Shown piece by piece: positions 6,796-16,232 of a stretch of 64,000 nt of DNA (position 1 is the stretch's first letter; every line of letters begins with the position of its first letter). The DNA is from Bdellovibrio bacteriovorus str. Tiberius. GTDB lineage: Bacteria; Bdellovibrionota; Bdellovibrionia; Bdellovibrionales; Bdellovibrionaceae. Location of the stretch: NCBI RefSeq assembly GCF_000317895.1, contig NC_019567.1, forward strand, positions 2,790,001-2,854,000. Reading direction: 5' to 3'. The notes under the pieces were generated by a model. That model had not been told where the DNA came from. It was given only the letters and a program-made list of their open reading frames with translations, and ran no database searches. The position numbers and the translations under genes are program-made.

Positions 6796-9501
6796 GTGAG
6801 CAACAGTGGCATCAACAGTGCGAATCTAGAATATATCGAACAACTCTACTCTGACTTCAAAGCGAATCCGGATTCACTGGCAGTTGAATGGAAAAGTTTT
6901 TTTGAAGGTGTTGAATTTGCCCAAGGTGGCAAGTTCGGAATGTCCGACAAGGAACTGGCAGTCTTCCAACTGATCCAGGCTTATCGCGCTGACGGCCACA
7001 CTGAAGCCAACCTCAACCCGCTTTATGCTCCGCAAGCAGGTGAACTTCTTTCCCTGAAACGTTTCGGTCTGACCGAAAAAGATCTGAACGCTAAATTTCA
7101 AATCGGTTCTGTGATTGGTAAAGCCAATGCCACGTTGAGCGATATCATCAATCACCTGAAAGCCACTTACTGCGGAACTCTTTCTTTGCAGGCGTCCGAC
7201 GCTTCCCCGAAAGAAGTGCAATGGCTGACTCAACAGTTTGAAAACAATCCGGCAAAACCCACCTTGGCTGACAAGAAAGACGCTCTGTCTTCTTTGACCA
7301 AAGCTGAGACTTTGGAAAAATTCGTACACACCCGCTACGTGGGAACCAAACGTTTCTCTGTGGAAGGGGCTGATTCCATTTTGCCGATGATGGACACCCT
7401 GGTGAACAAAGGCACCTCCCAGCAGGTTCAGGAAGTTTACGTGGGCATGGCTCACCGTGGACGTGTGAACATTCTGGTGAACTTCTTCGGCAAGCCTGAA
7501 GAATATGTTTTCGGTGACTTCAACGGTCCACTGGAACTTGCAGAGCCTATTGAAGACTTCGACAACGACGTGAAATACCACCTGGGTTATGTCACTGAAA
7601 AGAAAACCCCGACGGGAACTTGCAAAGTCACTTTGGCTTACAACCCTTCCCACCTTGAAACAGTGAATGCGGTTGCCTTGGGTATGGCTCGTGCGGCTCA
7701 GGATCAAATCGGCGCTTCTGGCAAAAAGAATGTTGTTCCGGTTCTGCTTCACGGGGACGCGGCGTTTGCCGGTCAGGGCATCGTGCAGGAAACTCTGCAG
7801 ATGGCCGGAGTTCATTCGCACTCTACCGGTGGTACGATCCACATCATCATCGACAATCAGGTTGGTTTCACAACCAGCGGCAAAGACACCCGTTCCACTC
7901 GTTATGCTTCTGATGCCGCGAAAATGACTTTCGTACCGGTTTTGCATGTGAACGGTGACGACGTTGAAAGTGCGGTTCGCAGCATGGACATCGCCCTTCG
8001 CTATCGCCAGGAGTTCGGCAAAGACGTTGTTATCAACCTTCTGTGCTACCGTAAATTCGGCCACAACGAAGGGGATGAACCAGCCTTCACTCAACCGCAG
8101 ATGTATGAGCTGATCAAAACTCACGCGACCGTTCGTGAATTGTTCGCCAAGAAACTGGCAGCTGAAGGCTCTGTGGATGCGAAGACTTCCGAGGACCTGT
8201 ACAACCAGGCCATGGATCGTCTGCAAAAAATCTATGAAGACACCAAAAAGAATCCGCCCAAGCTTAAGAACTTCAAGTTCGAAGGCAACTGGAAAGGACT
8301 TCGCAAAGCCAAGGACGCTGATTTTGAAAAAGCAGCAGACACCGCCTTCGATCTGGCGAAACTAAAACAGATCGGCGAAAAAATCGGCAGCTACCCTGCT
8401 GACTTCACTCCGCACCCGAAACTGATCAAACTTCTGGAGGCCCGCAAAGCCATGGGTGCCGGCAAAGAAAACATCGACTGGGGCATGGGCGAGCTTCTGG
8501 CCTACGGCTCTTTACTTAGCGAAGGCACTTCCGTTCGTCTGACCGGTGAAGACTGCGTGCGCGGCACGTTCACTCACCGTCATGCGGGTATGTATGACTT
8601 CAAAACTGGCAAAGCTTACTTCCCACTGGCGGATCTGAATCCAAAAGCTAAGCTGCTGGTGGCTGAAAGTATCCTGTCAGAATACGGCGTCATGGGTTAC
8701 GAATACGGTTACACCGTTCACGATCCAAAATCCCTGGTTATGTGGGAAGCGCAGTTCGGTGACTTCGTCAACGGCGCGCAAATCGTGATCGATCAATACC
8801 TGGCAGCCGGCGAATCCAAATGGCAGCAAATGAGCGGTTTGGTTCTGCTTCTGCCACACGGCTATGAAGGTCAGGGCCCGGAACATTCCTCTGCCCGTCT
8901 TGAGCGTTTCTTGCAGCTTTGTGCTCAGAACAACATGCAGGTTGTGAACCTGACAACTCCAGCGCAGATCTATCATGCTCTTCGCCGTCAGGTATGCCGT
9001 GACTTCCGCAAACCATTGGTTGTGATGTCTCCAAAATCCCTGTTGCGTCACCCACGTGCGGTGTCCCCTATCGAGGATCTGGCAAAAGGCCGCTTCCAGG
9101 AAGTGATTGCTGACACCATCGACAAATCCAAAGTGGACACCGTGGTGTTTGTTTCCGGTAAGCTTTACTACGAGCTTCTGGAAGAAAGAGAAAAATCCAA
9201 AAAAGAAAACGTGGCTTTGGTTCGTCTGGAGCAGATCTATCCATTCCCTGCAACTCAGGTGACGGAAGTTCTGAAGTCCTACCCTAAAGCGAAGACTTTG
9301 GTTTGGGCACAGGAAGAACCTAAAAACATGGGTGCCTTCCAGAATGTGTACTTCAAGTTTGTTGAGGTTGTATCCAAAGCCGGCCTGAAGCTGGGCTTTG
9401 AATACGTGGGCCGTCCGGAGAGATCTTCTCCAGCGACTGGTTCCGTCTACAGACACAGAACTGAGCAGGCTGAAATCATTAAAGCAGTTTTTAATAGATA
9501 A
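6796..9501 (+). CDS. sucA: 2-oxoglutarate dehydrogenase E1 component
   Basis: Thiamine-diphosphate E1 subunit of the 2-oxoglutarate dehydrogenase complex, which decarboxylates 2-oxoglutarate and transfers succinyl to the lipoyl group of SucB. The 901 residues include the family N-terminus (YIEQLYSDFKANPDSLAVEW), the GMAHRGRVNILVN and HGDAAFAGQGIVQETLQM motifs, the thiamine-diphosphate-binding region (IIIDNQVGFTT, CYRKFGHNEGDEP) and the C-terminal transketolase-like domain (LLPHGYEGQGPEHSSAR). The GTG start is chosen because it matches the family N-terminus and follows a TTGAGG ribosome binding site. It is first in the sucA-sucB-lpdA operon. Length is close to the usual 930 or so. Confidence 0.97.
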   Translation: MSNSGINSANLEYIEQLYSDFKANPDSLAVEWKSFFEGVEFAQGGKFGMSDKELAVFQLIQAYRADGHTEANLNPLYAPQAGELLSLKRFGLTEKDLNAKFQIGSVIGKANATLSDIINHLKATYCGTLSLQASDASPKEVQWLTQQFENNPAKPTLADKKDALSSLTKAETLEKFVHTRYVGTKRFSVEGADSILPMMDTLVNKGTSQQVQEVYVGMAHRGRVNILVNFFGKPEEYVFGDFNGPLELAEPIEDFDNDVKYHLGYVTEKKTPTGTCKVTLAYNPSHLETVNAVALGMARAAQDQIGASGKKNVVPVLLHGDAAFAGQGIVQETLQMAGVHSHSTGGTIHIIIDNQVGFTTSGKDTRSTRYASDAAKMTFVPVLHVNGDDVESAVRSMDIALRYRQEFGKDVVINLLCYRKFGHNEGDEPAFTQPQMYELIKTHATVRELFAKKLAAEGSVDAKTSEDLYNQAMDRLQKIYEDTKKNPPKLKNFKFEGNWKGLRKAKDADFEKAADTAFDLAKLKQIGEKIGSYPADFTPHPKLIKLLEARKAMGAGKENIDWGMGELLAYGSLLSEGTSVRLTGEDCVRGTFTHRHAGMYDFKTGKAYFPLADLNPKAKLLVAESILSEYGVMGYEYGYTVHDPKSLVMWEAQFGDFVNGAQIVIDQYLAAGESKWQQMSGLVLLLPHGYEGQGPEHSSARLERFLQLCAQNNMQVVNLTTPAQIYHALRRQVCRDFRKPLVVMSPKSLLRHPRAVSPIEDLAKGRFQEVIADTIDKSKVDTVVFVSGKLYYELLEEREKSKKENVALVRLEQIYPFPATQVTEVLKSYPKAKTLVWAQEEPKNMGAFQNVYFKFVEVVSKAGLKLGFEYVGRPERSSPATGSVYRHRTEQAEIIKAVFNR

Positions 9502-9523
9502 TTTTTTATAAAAGGACGTTGCC

Positions 9524-10780
9524 ATGAAACAAGAGATTAAAGTTCCCGCGGTTGGGGAATCCATCACAGAAGCAACCATCGGCAGTTGGACTAAAAAATC
9601 CGGCGACTTTGTAAAACGCAATGAAGTTCTTATGCTTCTTGAGACCGACAAAGCCAGCGTGGAAGTTGTCGCGGAAAACGACGGTGTTTTGACTATCAAC
9701 CCCGGCTGCGAAGCGGGTGCGGTTGTTCAAATCGGCGCAACAGTAGCAACTCTTGATACAGACGCAAAACCAGCAGCGGGCGCAGCAGCTCCAGCAGCTG
9801 AAGCCCCAAAAGCCTCCGCACCTGCCGGTGCTGCAGCTCAGCCGGCTGCCGCCGGGAAGGATGCCTCTGCGCACTTGTCCCCTGCTGTTAACAGAATCGT
9901 AAATGAAAAGGGTCTTGACCCTGCTTCCATCCAAGGGACTGGCAAAGACGGCCGCCTGACAAAAGGTGACGTACTTGATGCCCAGCCTGGTGCTAAGCCA
10001 GCAGCCGCGGCGGCTCCGAAAGCTGCTCCAGCTTCCGCGCCGGCCGGCGCTCCAGCACTGCCCGCTGCCGCGTCCAAACAAGGCGACAAAAAACTTGTTC
10101 CGATGACGACCATCCGCAAACGTATTTCTGAAAAACTGAAAGAAGCGCAAAACACGGCGGCTCTTTTGACCACTTTCAACGAAGTGGACATGGGCAAAGT
10201 GATGGAGCTTCGTTCCAAGTACAAAGACAAATTCAAAGAAAAATACGGCGTGAACCTGGGTTTCAACGGCTTCTTCGTAAAAGCTGTTGTTGAAGCACTG
10301 AAAGACTTCCCTGCGGTCAACGCATGGATCAACGGCACGGACATTGAGTACCACAACTACTACAATATCGGTATCGCGGTTTCCACAGAGAAGGGCTTGA
10401 TGGTTCCGAACGTGAAAGACGCAGATACACTTTCTTTGGCTGGTATTGAACTGGCGATCCGTGATCTGGCGACAAAAGGTCGTGATGGCAAAATCACTCC
10501 GAATGATCTGGGCGGCGGTACATTCTCTATCACCAATGGTGGCGTGTTCGGCTCTTTGCTGTCCACTCCGATTCTGAACTTCCCACAGTCAGCTATCCTG
10601 GGCCTTCACAAAATCCAGGATCGTCCAATGGCGATCAACGGCAAAGTGGAAATCCGCCCGATGATGTATCTGGCTTTGACTTACGATCACCGTATCATCG
10701 ACGGCAAAGAGGCTGTGAGCTTCCTTGTTAAAATCAAAGAACTTGTCGAAGATCCTGAAAGATTGCTTCTAGAGGTATAA
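9524..10780 (+). CDS. sucB: Dihydrolipoyllysine succinyltransferase, E2 of 2-oxoglutarate dehydrogenase
   Basis: E2 core of the complex, 418 residues. An N-terminal lipoyl domain has [10 protein letters not shown] (lipoylated Lys43). An Ala/Pro-rich linker spans about residues 83-120. The E1/E3-binding domain follows ([20 protein letters not shown], about 120-155), then a second Ala/Pro-rich linker. The catalytic acyltransferase domain ends with [13 protein letters not shown], carrying the active-site His. The start has a good AAGGACG ribosome binding site, 22 bases after sucA. The first linker contains 23 bases (9817-9839) identical to a sequence just after the hutU stop codon (28797-28819). 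This may mean that a short repeat contributed linker sequence. Confidence 0.96.
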   Translation: MKQEIKVPAVGESITEATIGSWTKKSGDFVKRNEVLMLLETDKASVEVVAENDGVLTINPGCEAGAVVQIGATVATLDTDAKPAAGAAAPAAEAPKASAPAGAAAQPAAAGKDASAHLSPAVNRIVNEKGLDPASIQGTGKDGRLTKGDVLDAQPGAKPAAAAAPKAAPASAPAGAPALPAAASKQGDKKLVPMTTIRKRISEKLKEAQNTAALLTTFNEVDMGKVMELRSKYKDKFKEKYGVNLGFNGFFVKAVVEALKDFPAVNAWINGTDIEYHNYYNIGIAVSTEKGLMVPNVKDADTLSLAGIELAIRDLATKGRDGKITPNDLGGGTFSITNGGVFGSLLSTPILNFPQSAILGLHKIQDRPMAINGKVEIRPMMYLALTYDHRIIDGKEAVSFLVKIKELVEDPERLLLEV

Positions 10781-10782
10781 TC

Positions 10783-12192
10783 ATGGCAGACACTCAATTT
10801 GACCTTATTGTTATTGGTTCCGGTCCCGGCGGTTACGTAGGGGCCATTCGCGCAGCTCAGCTGGGTCTTAAAACTGCGGTTATTGAAAAAGATAAAACTT
10901 ACGGCGGCACTTGCCTGAATGTAGGTTGCATCCCTTCCAAAGCCCTTCTTGAAAGTTCTGAGCACTATCAAGCCGCTCAGCATGATCTGGCTTCCCATGG
11001 TGTGAAGGTTTCCAAAGTTGATTTGGACCTTCCAACCATGCAGGCTCGCAAAGACAAAGTTGTAAAACAAAACACCGAAGGCATCGCTTTCTTGTTCAAA
11101 AAGAACAAAATCACTCCATTCACTGGCATGGGCAAAATCGTAGGCCCGGGCAAAGTGGAAGTGAAAGGTGCTGACGGCAACACTCAAATCCTGACGACCA
11201 AGTCCATCTGTATCGCAACCGGCTCTGTTCCTGTGGAACTGCCGTTCTTGAAATACGATGAAAAACGCATCGTATCCAACACCGGTGCCCTGGCTTTGGA
11301 TCAAGTTCCAAAATCCATGATTGTTGTGGGTGGTGGCGTGATCGGTCTGGAGCTGGGTTCTGTATGGCAGCGTCTGGGTGCCAAAGTCACAGTGATCGAA
11401 TATGCCAACCGTTTGGGCGGCACGATGGATCAGGACTGCATGAATGTGCTTAAGAAATCCATGGAAAAAGAAGGCATGAGCTTCCTTCTTTCCACGAAAG
11501 TGACTGGTTCTAAAGTTGGCGGCGATGGCGTTGAAGTGACTTACGAATCTTTGACTGATGGTAAAGCGTCCTCAATGAAGGCGGATGTCGTGCTTGTTTC
11601 CACAGGCCGCAAAGCGTTCTCGACAGGCGTTGGCTGCGAAGAAATGGGCATCCAAAAAGATCCTCAAGGTCGTATCATCGTTGATAAACACTACCAAACC
11701 AACGTTCCGGGCATCTATGCTATCGGTGACGTTATTGCCGGCCCAATGCTTGCGCACAAAGCGGAAGAAGAAGGCGTGGCTTTGGCAGAAATGCTGGCTG
11801 GTGGCGCTGGGCACGTGAACTACGACACCGTTCCAGGTGTGATCTATACTCACCCTGAAATCGCTTCTGTAGGTATCACGGAAGAATTCGCAAAAGAAAA
11901 AGGCATTGAAATCAACGTGGGTAAATTCCCGTTCATGGCCAACGGCCGTGCACGCGCGAAAGGCTACACTGAAGGTTTTGTAAAAATCATCGCGGATAAG
12001 AAAACAGACAAAATCCTGGGCGCCCACATGGTTGGTCCAAGTGTGTCTGAACTGATCCACGAAGTGATCGTCTGCATGGAGTTCGGTGGCAGCAGCGAAG
12101 ATCTGGCAAGATCCTTCCACGCCCACCCTACTTTGTCAGAAGTTGTGCGTGAAGCGGCTTTAGCCGTCGAAAAACGTCAACGCCAGATGTAG
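10783..12192 (+). CDS. lpdA: Dihydrolipoyl dehydrogenase, E3
   Basis: FAD flavoprotein of 469 residues that reoxidises dihydrolipoyl groups and reduces NAD+. An N-terminal GSGPGGYVGAIRAAQLG dinucleotide fold precedes the redox-active pair in GGTCLNVGCIPSK (Cys44, Cys49). A second NAD fold reads VVGGGVIGLELGSVW. The C-terminal catalytic HAHPTLSEV (His448) is intact. It begins 2 bases after sucB ends and completes the complex. The same E3 could also serve pyruvate dehydrogenase or the glycine cleavage system. Ala-rich repeat-like DNA follows the TAG stop before the terminator. Confidence 0.96.
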   Translation: MADTQFDLIVIGSGPGGYVGAIRAAQLGLKTAVIEKDKTYGGTCLNVGCIPSKALLESSEHYQAAQHDLASHGVKVSKVDLDLPTMQARKDKVVKQNTEGIAFLFKKNKITPFTGMGKIVGPGKVEVKGADGNTQILTTKSICIATGSVPVELPFLKYDEKRIVSNTGALALDQVPKSMIVVGGGVIGLELGSVWQRLGAKVTVIEYANRLGGTMDQDCMNVLKKSMEKEGMSFLLSTKVTGSKVGGDGVEVTYESLTDGKASSMKADVVLVSTGRKAFSTGVGCEEMGIQKDPQGRIIVDKHYQTNVPGIYAIGDVIAGPMLAHKAEEEGVALAEMLAGGAGHVNYDTVPGVIYTHPEIASVGITEEFAKEKGIEINVGKFPFMANGRARAKGYTEGFVKIIADKKTDKILGAHMVGPSVSELIHEVIVCMEFGGSSEDLARSFHAHPTLSEVVREAALAVEKRQRQM

Positions 12193-12266
12193 TCGGCCCC
12201 GCCGGCAGAGCTTCGGGCCCTGCCCGGCAGAGCTGGAGCGGCGGCAGCCGCGGAAGCTGAAGCAGC
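12190..12266 (+). repeat. Short GC-rich repeat starting at the lpdA stop codon
   Basis: From the TAG onward this matches, in the same sense relative to the gene, the sequence that follows the hutU TAG. The first 23 bases agree at 20 positions. After a 22-base insertion here, another 32 bases agree at 25 positions. It contains the 10-mer CGGCAGAGCT twice (12202-12211 and 12225-12234). Read in frame after the TAG it would give an Ala-rich tail. Likely a small interspersed element; the family is not recognised. Confidence 0.7.
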
Positions 12267-12273
12267 AAAAGCA

Positions 12274-12306
12274 AAACCCACAGTCCCCGACTGTGGGTTT
12301 TTTCTT
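12274..12306 (+). terminator. Terminator of the sucAB-lpdA operon
   Basis: A 12-base stem, AAACCCACAGTC with GACTGTGGGTTT, has a CCC loop and is followed by TTTTTCTTTT on the plus strand. It may also act weakly on transcripts of the convergent fibre gene. Confidence 0.9.
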
Positions 12307-12323
12307 TTCAGAATTCAGGTCTT

Positions 12324-14840
12324 TTATAGTCTCTTCACCCAAATTTGCAGTTTATCATCAACCGGAATGGACATATCCAAACGACAGTTCTTGGTGGCCG
12401 TATCGGTCGCTGTTTGCACATAGAACGTCAAATTCGTCTGGGCTGTTGCATAGCTAAAGAAGCCTTTTAAGTGGCTGGTCTCAGCTTCTCGCACACCGAC
12501 AGTCCCCGAATGATTGGTTCCATCCCAAAGACGGTAGCGGCAATAGACGGCGGCATCTACTGGATACAAAGAGTACATAAAAAGCGACACTTCGTATTCA
12601 CCAGCAGGAAGATTGGCAAAACGAATTGCGGGAATTTTCCCTTCAGTTGGGGCCGAGGCAGATCCTGTCACAGTTGCTGCCGGACAGTTTGAATTAGCGG
12701 CCGTAACACTAGTGAAGCTGGTCGTAGCCTGATTCCACATGCAGTTGTTCGCACCTAACATAGTCAAAGTTCCAACCACACCCGCGGTCGGAACAGTCGT
12801 ATTACAAATGATGCCGGTGGCAGTTCCATCAGAGACACACATTTTATTCGCTACCAAACCACCCACGCCCAAGACCGGTACATTGCCGGCGGCACTGCCC
12901 GTGGTGGCCACGGCCGCGGTTCCTAAACCCAAAGCCGTGCGTGCATTACCTGCTGTGGCCGCTCCGGTTCCCCCATTTGCAATGGGTAAAACCGATGTTC
13001 CCACAACATCCGCTGACGAAAGGTCCAGCGCCCCGAAGACCGGCGCACCACCACCCGCAGGGACACGCAAAACCTGATTGCCTGTGCCTGCCGCAGTTGA
13101 AACGGGACTAGCACCCGCGCCACCACCCAGTACAACCCCATGCTGAGTCAACGCTGCTGAAGACGCCATCGTCGTGCCAGAATTATAATAAGGAATTCCA
13201 CCCGAGGTTCCGGATGTTAAACCCGTTCCGCCTTTGGCGACGGAAATCGTCGGAAGCACTGAAGCCGAAACTGTGCCCGTGGCAAGATTGCTGGCATTGA
13301 TATTCGTCAAAGCAGATCCATCCACAGCTGGCAATTTTGAATCAGCCCCCAGCTTCACAATCTGATGTGCTCCCGTCCCGGTATTCACACTTGCGATACC
13401 CGCAGCCACCGTCATTCCTGAAACATCGGCACTGGTATCAAAGCGAACAAGGCCTTTGGCTGCGTAGGAAGCATCCCCCGGAGCCGTCTCCGTCGAATCG
13501 GCCGAACAATCCCAGGTTTTTGCCGTGTTATTCCATTTCAATATCTGGCCATCAGCGCACGCTGAAGTACTTGCCGCCACCGTCAGTTTTGCCGCGCCAT
13601 CGTAATAGCGAAGTGCTTTTAAATCAGAATTGTACCAGGAAAGGCCTTTGTGCCCGGCATTCAGCACCAGCGCATCTTCCTGCACTTGCGTGAAGTTCCC
13701 CAACAGTAAAGTCTTTGTGGCGCTCATGGTGATGTGACCAATAGCCAGAATATCCTCACCACCCATATTCAAATCACCCGTCATCGTGCCACCGTTCAGC
13801 GGCAATTTCGGGCTGGCCGTGTCTGCGGCACTGACACGTGCATCCACTGCGGTGTTAAAGTCAGACACCTGACTGGCGGTAATACTGATATTAGAGCAGG
13901 TAAAGGTGTCACTGATCGAAACCCATTTCAAAACCTGATTGGTCGCACACTGCAATTCACTTTTTTGCAGACGATCATTCAAAGCCGTCTGCAGTCCGGT
14001 GGTTTGAGAAATCGGCAAACTGCCGACACTTAAAACTCCAGCGCCATTTACGGACAACCCCGAACCCACTTGCACAACACCGGTGCTCGCCGCAGTGGCC
14101 ACAGGCACAGCTCCACCTGTGTCAGTAACACAGGAAAAGCTGGCTCCGTTGGATTTCAAAACTTCCCCCGCAGCACACGCAGGCAAGGCCGATTTAGCAA
14201 AGGCCTGAACTGTCGGATCACTTTCGTTGTTGGGAACTTCGGTCGCCAGATCTGTGATTTTTGCGTAACTGGCTGCCGCGACCCCGCCCAGCTTGTCGGA
14301 ATCACGAGCTTTGGCCGCTTCTTGCGCGACCATCGCATAAGGAACAGTCCCGATCTGATGAAAAGGCAAGATGGCGCGAGGCCCGCCTGAGCCCGTATCA
14401 AAGACGATCTTCACTTTACGAATGTCGCCAGCCGCAGGAGTGTAAGAGCCAGAACACACCGTGGATTCGGACCCCTGGTGTTGCGACACCAGCCCGTTGG
14501 CGACGGCCGAATCATTTGAAAAAACCTTCAGAATGTTTTCACGCGTTTGTTCCTGCCCTGCCGTCGCATAAACATTCACTGCGGAACTTCCCGAACCGAT
14601 TGTCAGGGCAAAACTGCCGTCCGAGGCGGAAAGGTCTTTATTCAGATGTTGCTCTTGGTACAAAAGACAGTTGTCAGGGCTAAGAACTTTTACTGTAAAA
14701 TCCACACTGCCTTCACTCAGAGGCAACTCCGAAGCCACATCCAAAATGCGCCCGGAAATTTGAATACCTTTGGGCCCGCTGGCCCAAGCCGCTGTGACTG
14801 AGAAACTGATCGCCAGAATACCCAGAAGTCGTTTCACCAT
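12324..14840 (-). CDS. Mosaic tail-fibre-like surface protein (fibre 1)
   Basis: A protein of about 838 residues with a signal peptide (MVKRLLGILAISFSVTAAWA). An N-terminal domain follows (ISGRILDVASELPLSEG...VKVLSPDNCLLYQEQ) that is clearly shared with the fibre at 18998-20887. The middle has fibre modules: paired SDPTVQAFAKSALPACAAGE-type units, an ADTASPKLPLNGGTMTGDLN segment, and a tail-fibre-like NGGTGAATAGNARTALGLG repeat. A C-terminal tip of about 150 residues contains several Cys and ends LQIWVKRL, possibly a TNF/C1q-like jelly roll. The organisation fits the mosaic adhesive trimer fibres reported in Bdellovibrio, which recognise prey surfaces. The ATG at 14840 is preferred over the GTG at 14852 because GAGG lies five to six bases before it. 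The gene starts 8 bases after a small lipoprotein gene ends. Confidence 0.78.
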   Translation of the reverse strand: MVKRLLGILAISFSVTAAWASGPKGIQISGRILDVASELPLSEGSVDFTVKVLSPDNCLLYQEQHLNKDLSASDGSFALTIGSGSSAVNVYATAGQEQTRENILKVFSNDSAVANGLVSQHQGSESTVCSGSYTPAAGDIRKVKIVFDTGSGGPRAILPFHQIGTVPYAMVAQEAAKARDSDKLGGVAAASYAKITDLATEVPNNESDPTVQAFAKSALPACAAGEVLKSNGASFSCVTDTGGAVPVATAASTGVVQVGSGLSVNGAGVLSVGSLPISQTTGLQTALNDRLQKSELQCATNQVLKWVSISDTFTCSNISITASQVSDFNTAVDARVSAADTASPKLPLNGGTMTGDLNMGGEDILAIGHITMSATKTLLLGNFTQVQEDALVLNAGHKGLSWYNSDLKALRYYDGAAKLTVAASTSACADGQILKWNNTAKTWDCSADSTETAPGDASYAAKGLVRFDTSADVSGMTVAAGIASVNTGTGAHQIVKLGADSKLPAVDGSALTNINASNLATGTVSASVLPTISVAKGGTGLTSGTSGGIPYYNSGTTMASSAALTQHGVVLGGGAGASPVSTAAGTGNQVLRVPAGGGAPVFGALDLSSADVVGTSVLPIANGGTGAATAGNARTALGLGTAAVATTGSAAGNVPVLGVGGLVANKMCVSDGTATGIICNTTVPTAGVVGTLTMLGANNCMWNQATTSFTSVTAANSNCPAATVTGSASAPTEGKIPAIRFANLPAGEYEVSLFMYSLYPVDAAVYCRYRLWDGTNHSGTVGVREAETSHLKGFFSYATAQTNLTFYVQTATDTATKNCRLDMSIPVDDKLQIWVKRL

Positions 14841-14848
14841 AACGTTCC

Positions 14849-15130
14849 TCACATGACTTGAAAGCGTATGTTGATTTCTGCCTGATAGACGCCATCATCG
14901 GAATAGGATTTATCCGTCGTGGTGACTTCACCCACCACACCTTCGACTCGGTACTGACCGGATTCATCCTGAGCGCTGATCTGCCTGGAAGGAGAAATAG
15001 CCATCTTGCCGGGAACGGAACGCAGAGGAACTGGCGACTCCTCAAGCGAAACTATGGACGCTTCCATCGAGCAGCCCGACAGAAGACTCCAAAGCATCAA
15101 AGTGAGACAAGATTTTACAATAACGCGCAT
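14849..15130 (-). CDS. Small lipoprotein paired with fibre 1
   Basis: A 93-residue protein with a lipoprotein signal ending in LLSGC, so lipidation would be at Cys20. The mature part is about 70 residues. Its C-terminal stretch (ISAQDESGQYRVEGVV, then DDGVYQAEINI) resembles the small lipoprotein at 18666-18944 (AISTSAGGYKLEATV, then SSQGYLLIL). Each lies directly upstream of a fibre gene on the same strand. Proposed role, by inference: outer-membrane anchor, plug or assembly factor for the fibre. No known family was recognised. Confidence 0.75.
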   Translation of the reverse strand: MRVIVKSCLTLMLWSLLSGCSMEASIVSLEESPVPLRSVPGKMAISPSRQISAQDESGQYRVEGVVGEVTTTDKSYSDDGVYQAEINIRFQVM

Positions 15131-15182
15131 TTAGAAAATCTATCGGATTTTCCAGAGCATGACTCAACAGGATTACGTTGAA

Positions 15183-16232
15183 TTAATCAAGAACCAAAGA
15201 AAGAGTATTCAGCATGGGCAGGTCCACATTCTGGAAGCGATAAGAATACGTCAGACGCATCTCCATTTGAATCGCATCCACCGTTCCCCCTAGGAAGTCC
15301 GTCGTGGTATTGTCCGAGTGCAGTTGCAGATCCCATACATGGCGTTCACCGTTGTATCCAGCACCGACCTTCGCATCCGAAAAATAGCCCATGAAACTTT
15401 CATCCAGATTGCCCGAGGTCGCAAACTTGCCATAGACCTTCTGCCAGGCAACTCCAAGTGCAGCAACCCCCGTCACGTACCACGGTCCCCGCGCCCAGAT
15501 ACCGCCGATGGCGCCACCCAGGCCCGCCATTTGACGATCCAGTTCCTGGAGGTCTGCCAGTCTGTCAAAACCAGAAGTCCCCGCAGGAATAAACGGAGAA
15601 TCCCCCGTCATCTTGTTGTCAGAAATCATCGCACTGGCAAAATAGGACCAGCCACTTTCCTTTTGATGTCCATCCTGGCCGAAAGCAACGCCCAGACTGT
15701 AATCGTCTTCACGCAAATTCCAATGCATCACAAAACTGATATTACGGGTGCTGATGTCACTGCGCTGGTATTTTATCCCAACGGGGGCGGAACCCGCATT
15801 GATGGCCTCGGTATTATCGAGGTAATAACCCTTGTAAGACTGATAGCTGAATTCATAGGTGCGCTTACCGTAAAACCGCAGATGAAAATCCGTCGCCGAG
15901 CTTTCACCCTTTTGATCGACAGTGGACTCGTCCACCGGATTGCTCAATCCGAGCGAGGCGCCCAGGTTTCTATAGCTGATTCCAAGATAAGTTTTACTGC
16001 CCACATTGGGCATGAACTGCGCTTCAGGCCCGTCATTCGGCGACTGAATGTCGATTTGATAGGAAGAAACTTGCGGCCCCAGCGTGACTTTGACTTCATC
16101 ATCACCGGCTTTATCCCATTTGGCTTGCTCCAATTTAACATCAGACCAAGCCGCAGATGCGGACAACAGAATCAAAGCGCCCAGCGCCTTTGCCAAACCC
16201 TTTAACGACACAAAGACTCTAACACCTTCCAA
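15183..16232 (-). CDS. Secreted protein resembling DUF4421-type outer-membrane proteins
   Basis: Up to 349 residues, with a signal-like N-terminus (KALGALILLSASAAWS). The mature sequence has many alternating hydrophobic/aromatic strands, such as TYLGISYRNLGASLGLSNPV, FHLRFYGKRTYEFSYQSYKGYYLDNTEAI and NISFVMHWNLREDDYSLGVAFGQ. These suggest a beta-barrel and resemble DUF4421 proteins. The start is uncertain: the longest frame begins at a TTG (16232) and overlaps the upstream gene by 31 bases, while a GTG at 16211 would overlap less. It lies upstream of the lipoprotein-fibre pair on the same strand, 52 bases from the lipoprotein gene, so it may belong to the fibre operon. Confidence 0.68.
   Translation of the reverse strand: MEGVRVFVSLKGLAKALGALILLSASAAWSDVKLEQAKWDKAGDDEVKVTLGPQVSSYQIDIQSPNDGPEAQFMPNVGSKTYLGISYRNLGASLGLSNPVDESTVDQKGESSATDFHLRFYGKRTYEFSYQSYKGYYLDNTEAINAGSAPVGIKYQRSDISTRNISFVMHWNLREDDYSLGVAFGQDGHQKESGWSYFASAMISDNKMTGDSPFIPAGTSGFDRLADLQELDRQMAGLGGAIGGIWARGPWYVTGVAALGVAWQKVYGKFATSGNLDESFMGYFSDAKVGAGYNGERHVWDLQLHSDNTTTDFLGGTVDAIQMEMRLTYSYRFQNVDLPMLNTLSLVLD

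Noticed and set aside
6874-8226. 450-codon open frame on the minus strand inside sucA
   Set aside because: It lies entirely antisense to a clearly identified enzyme and its translation shows no domain; it reflects codon bias of sucA.
12193-12324. Read-through extension of lpdA past TAG giving an Ala-rich tail
   Set aside because: The lpdA protein is complete at the TAG with the normal family C-terminus, and the following DNA matches a repeat and a terminator.
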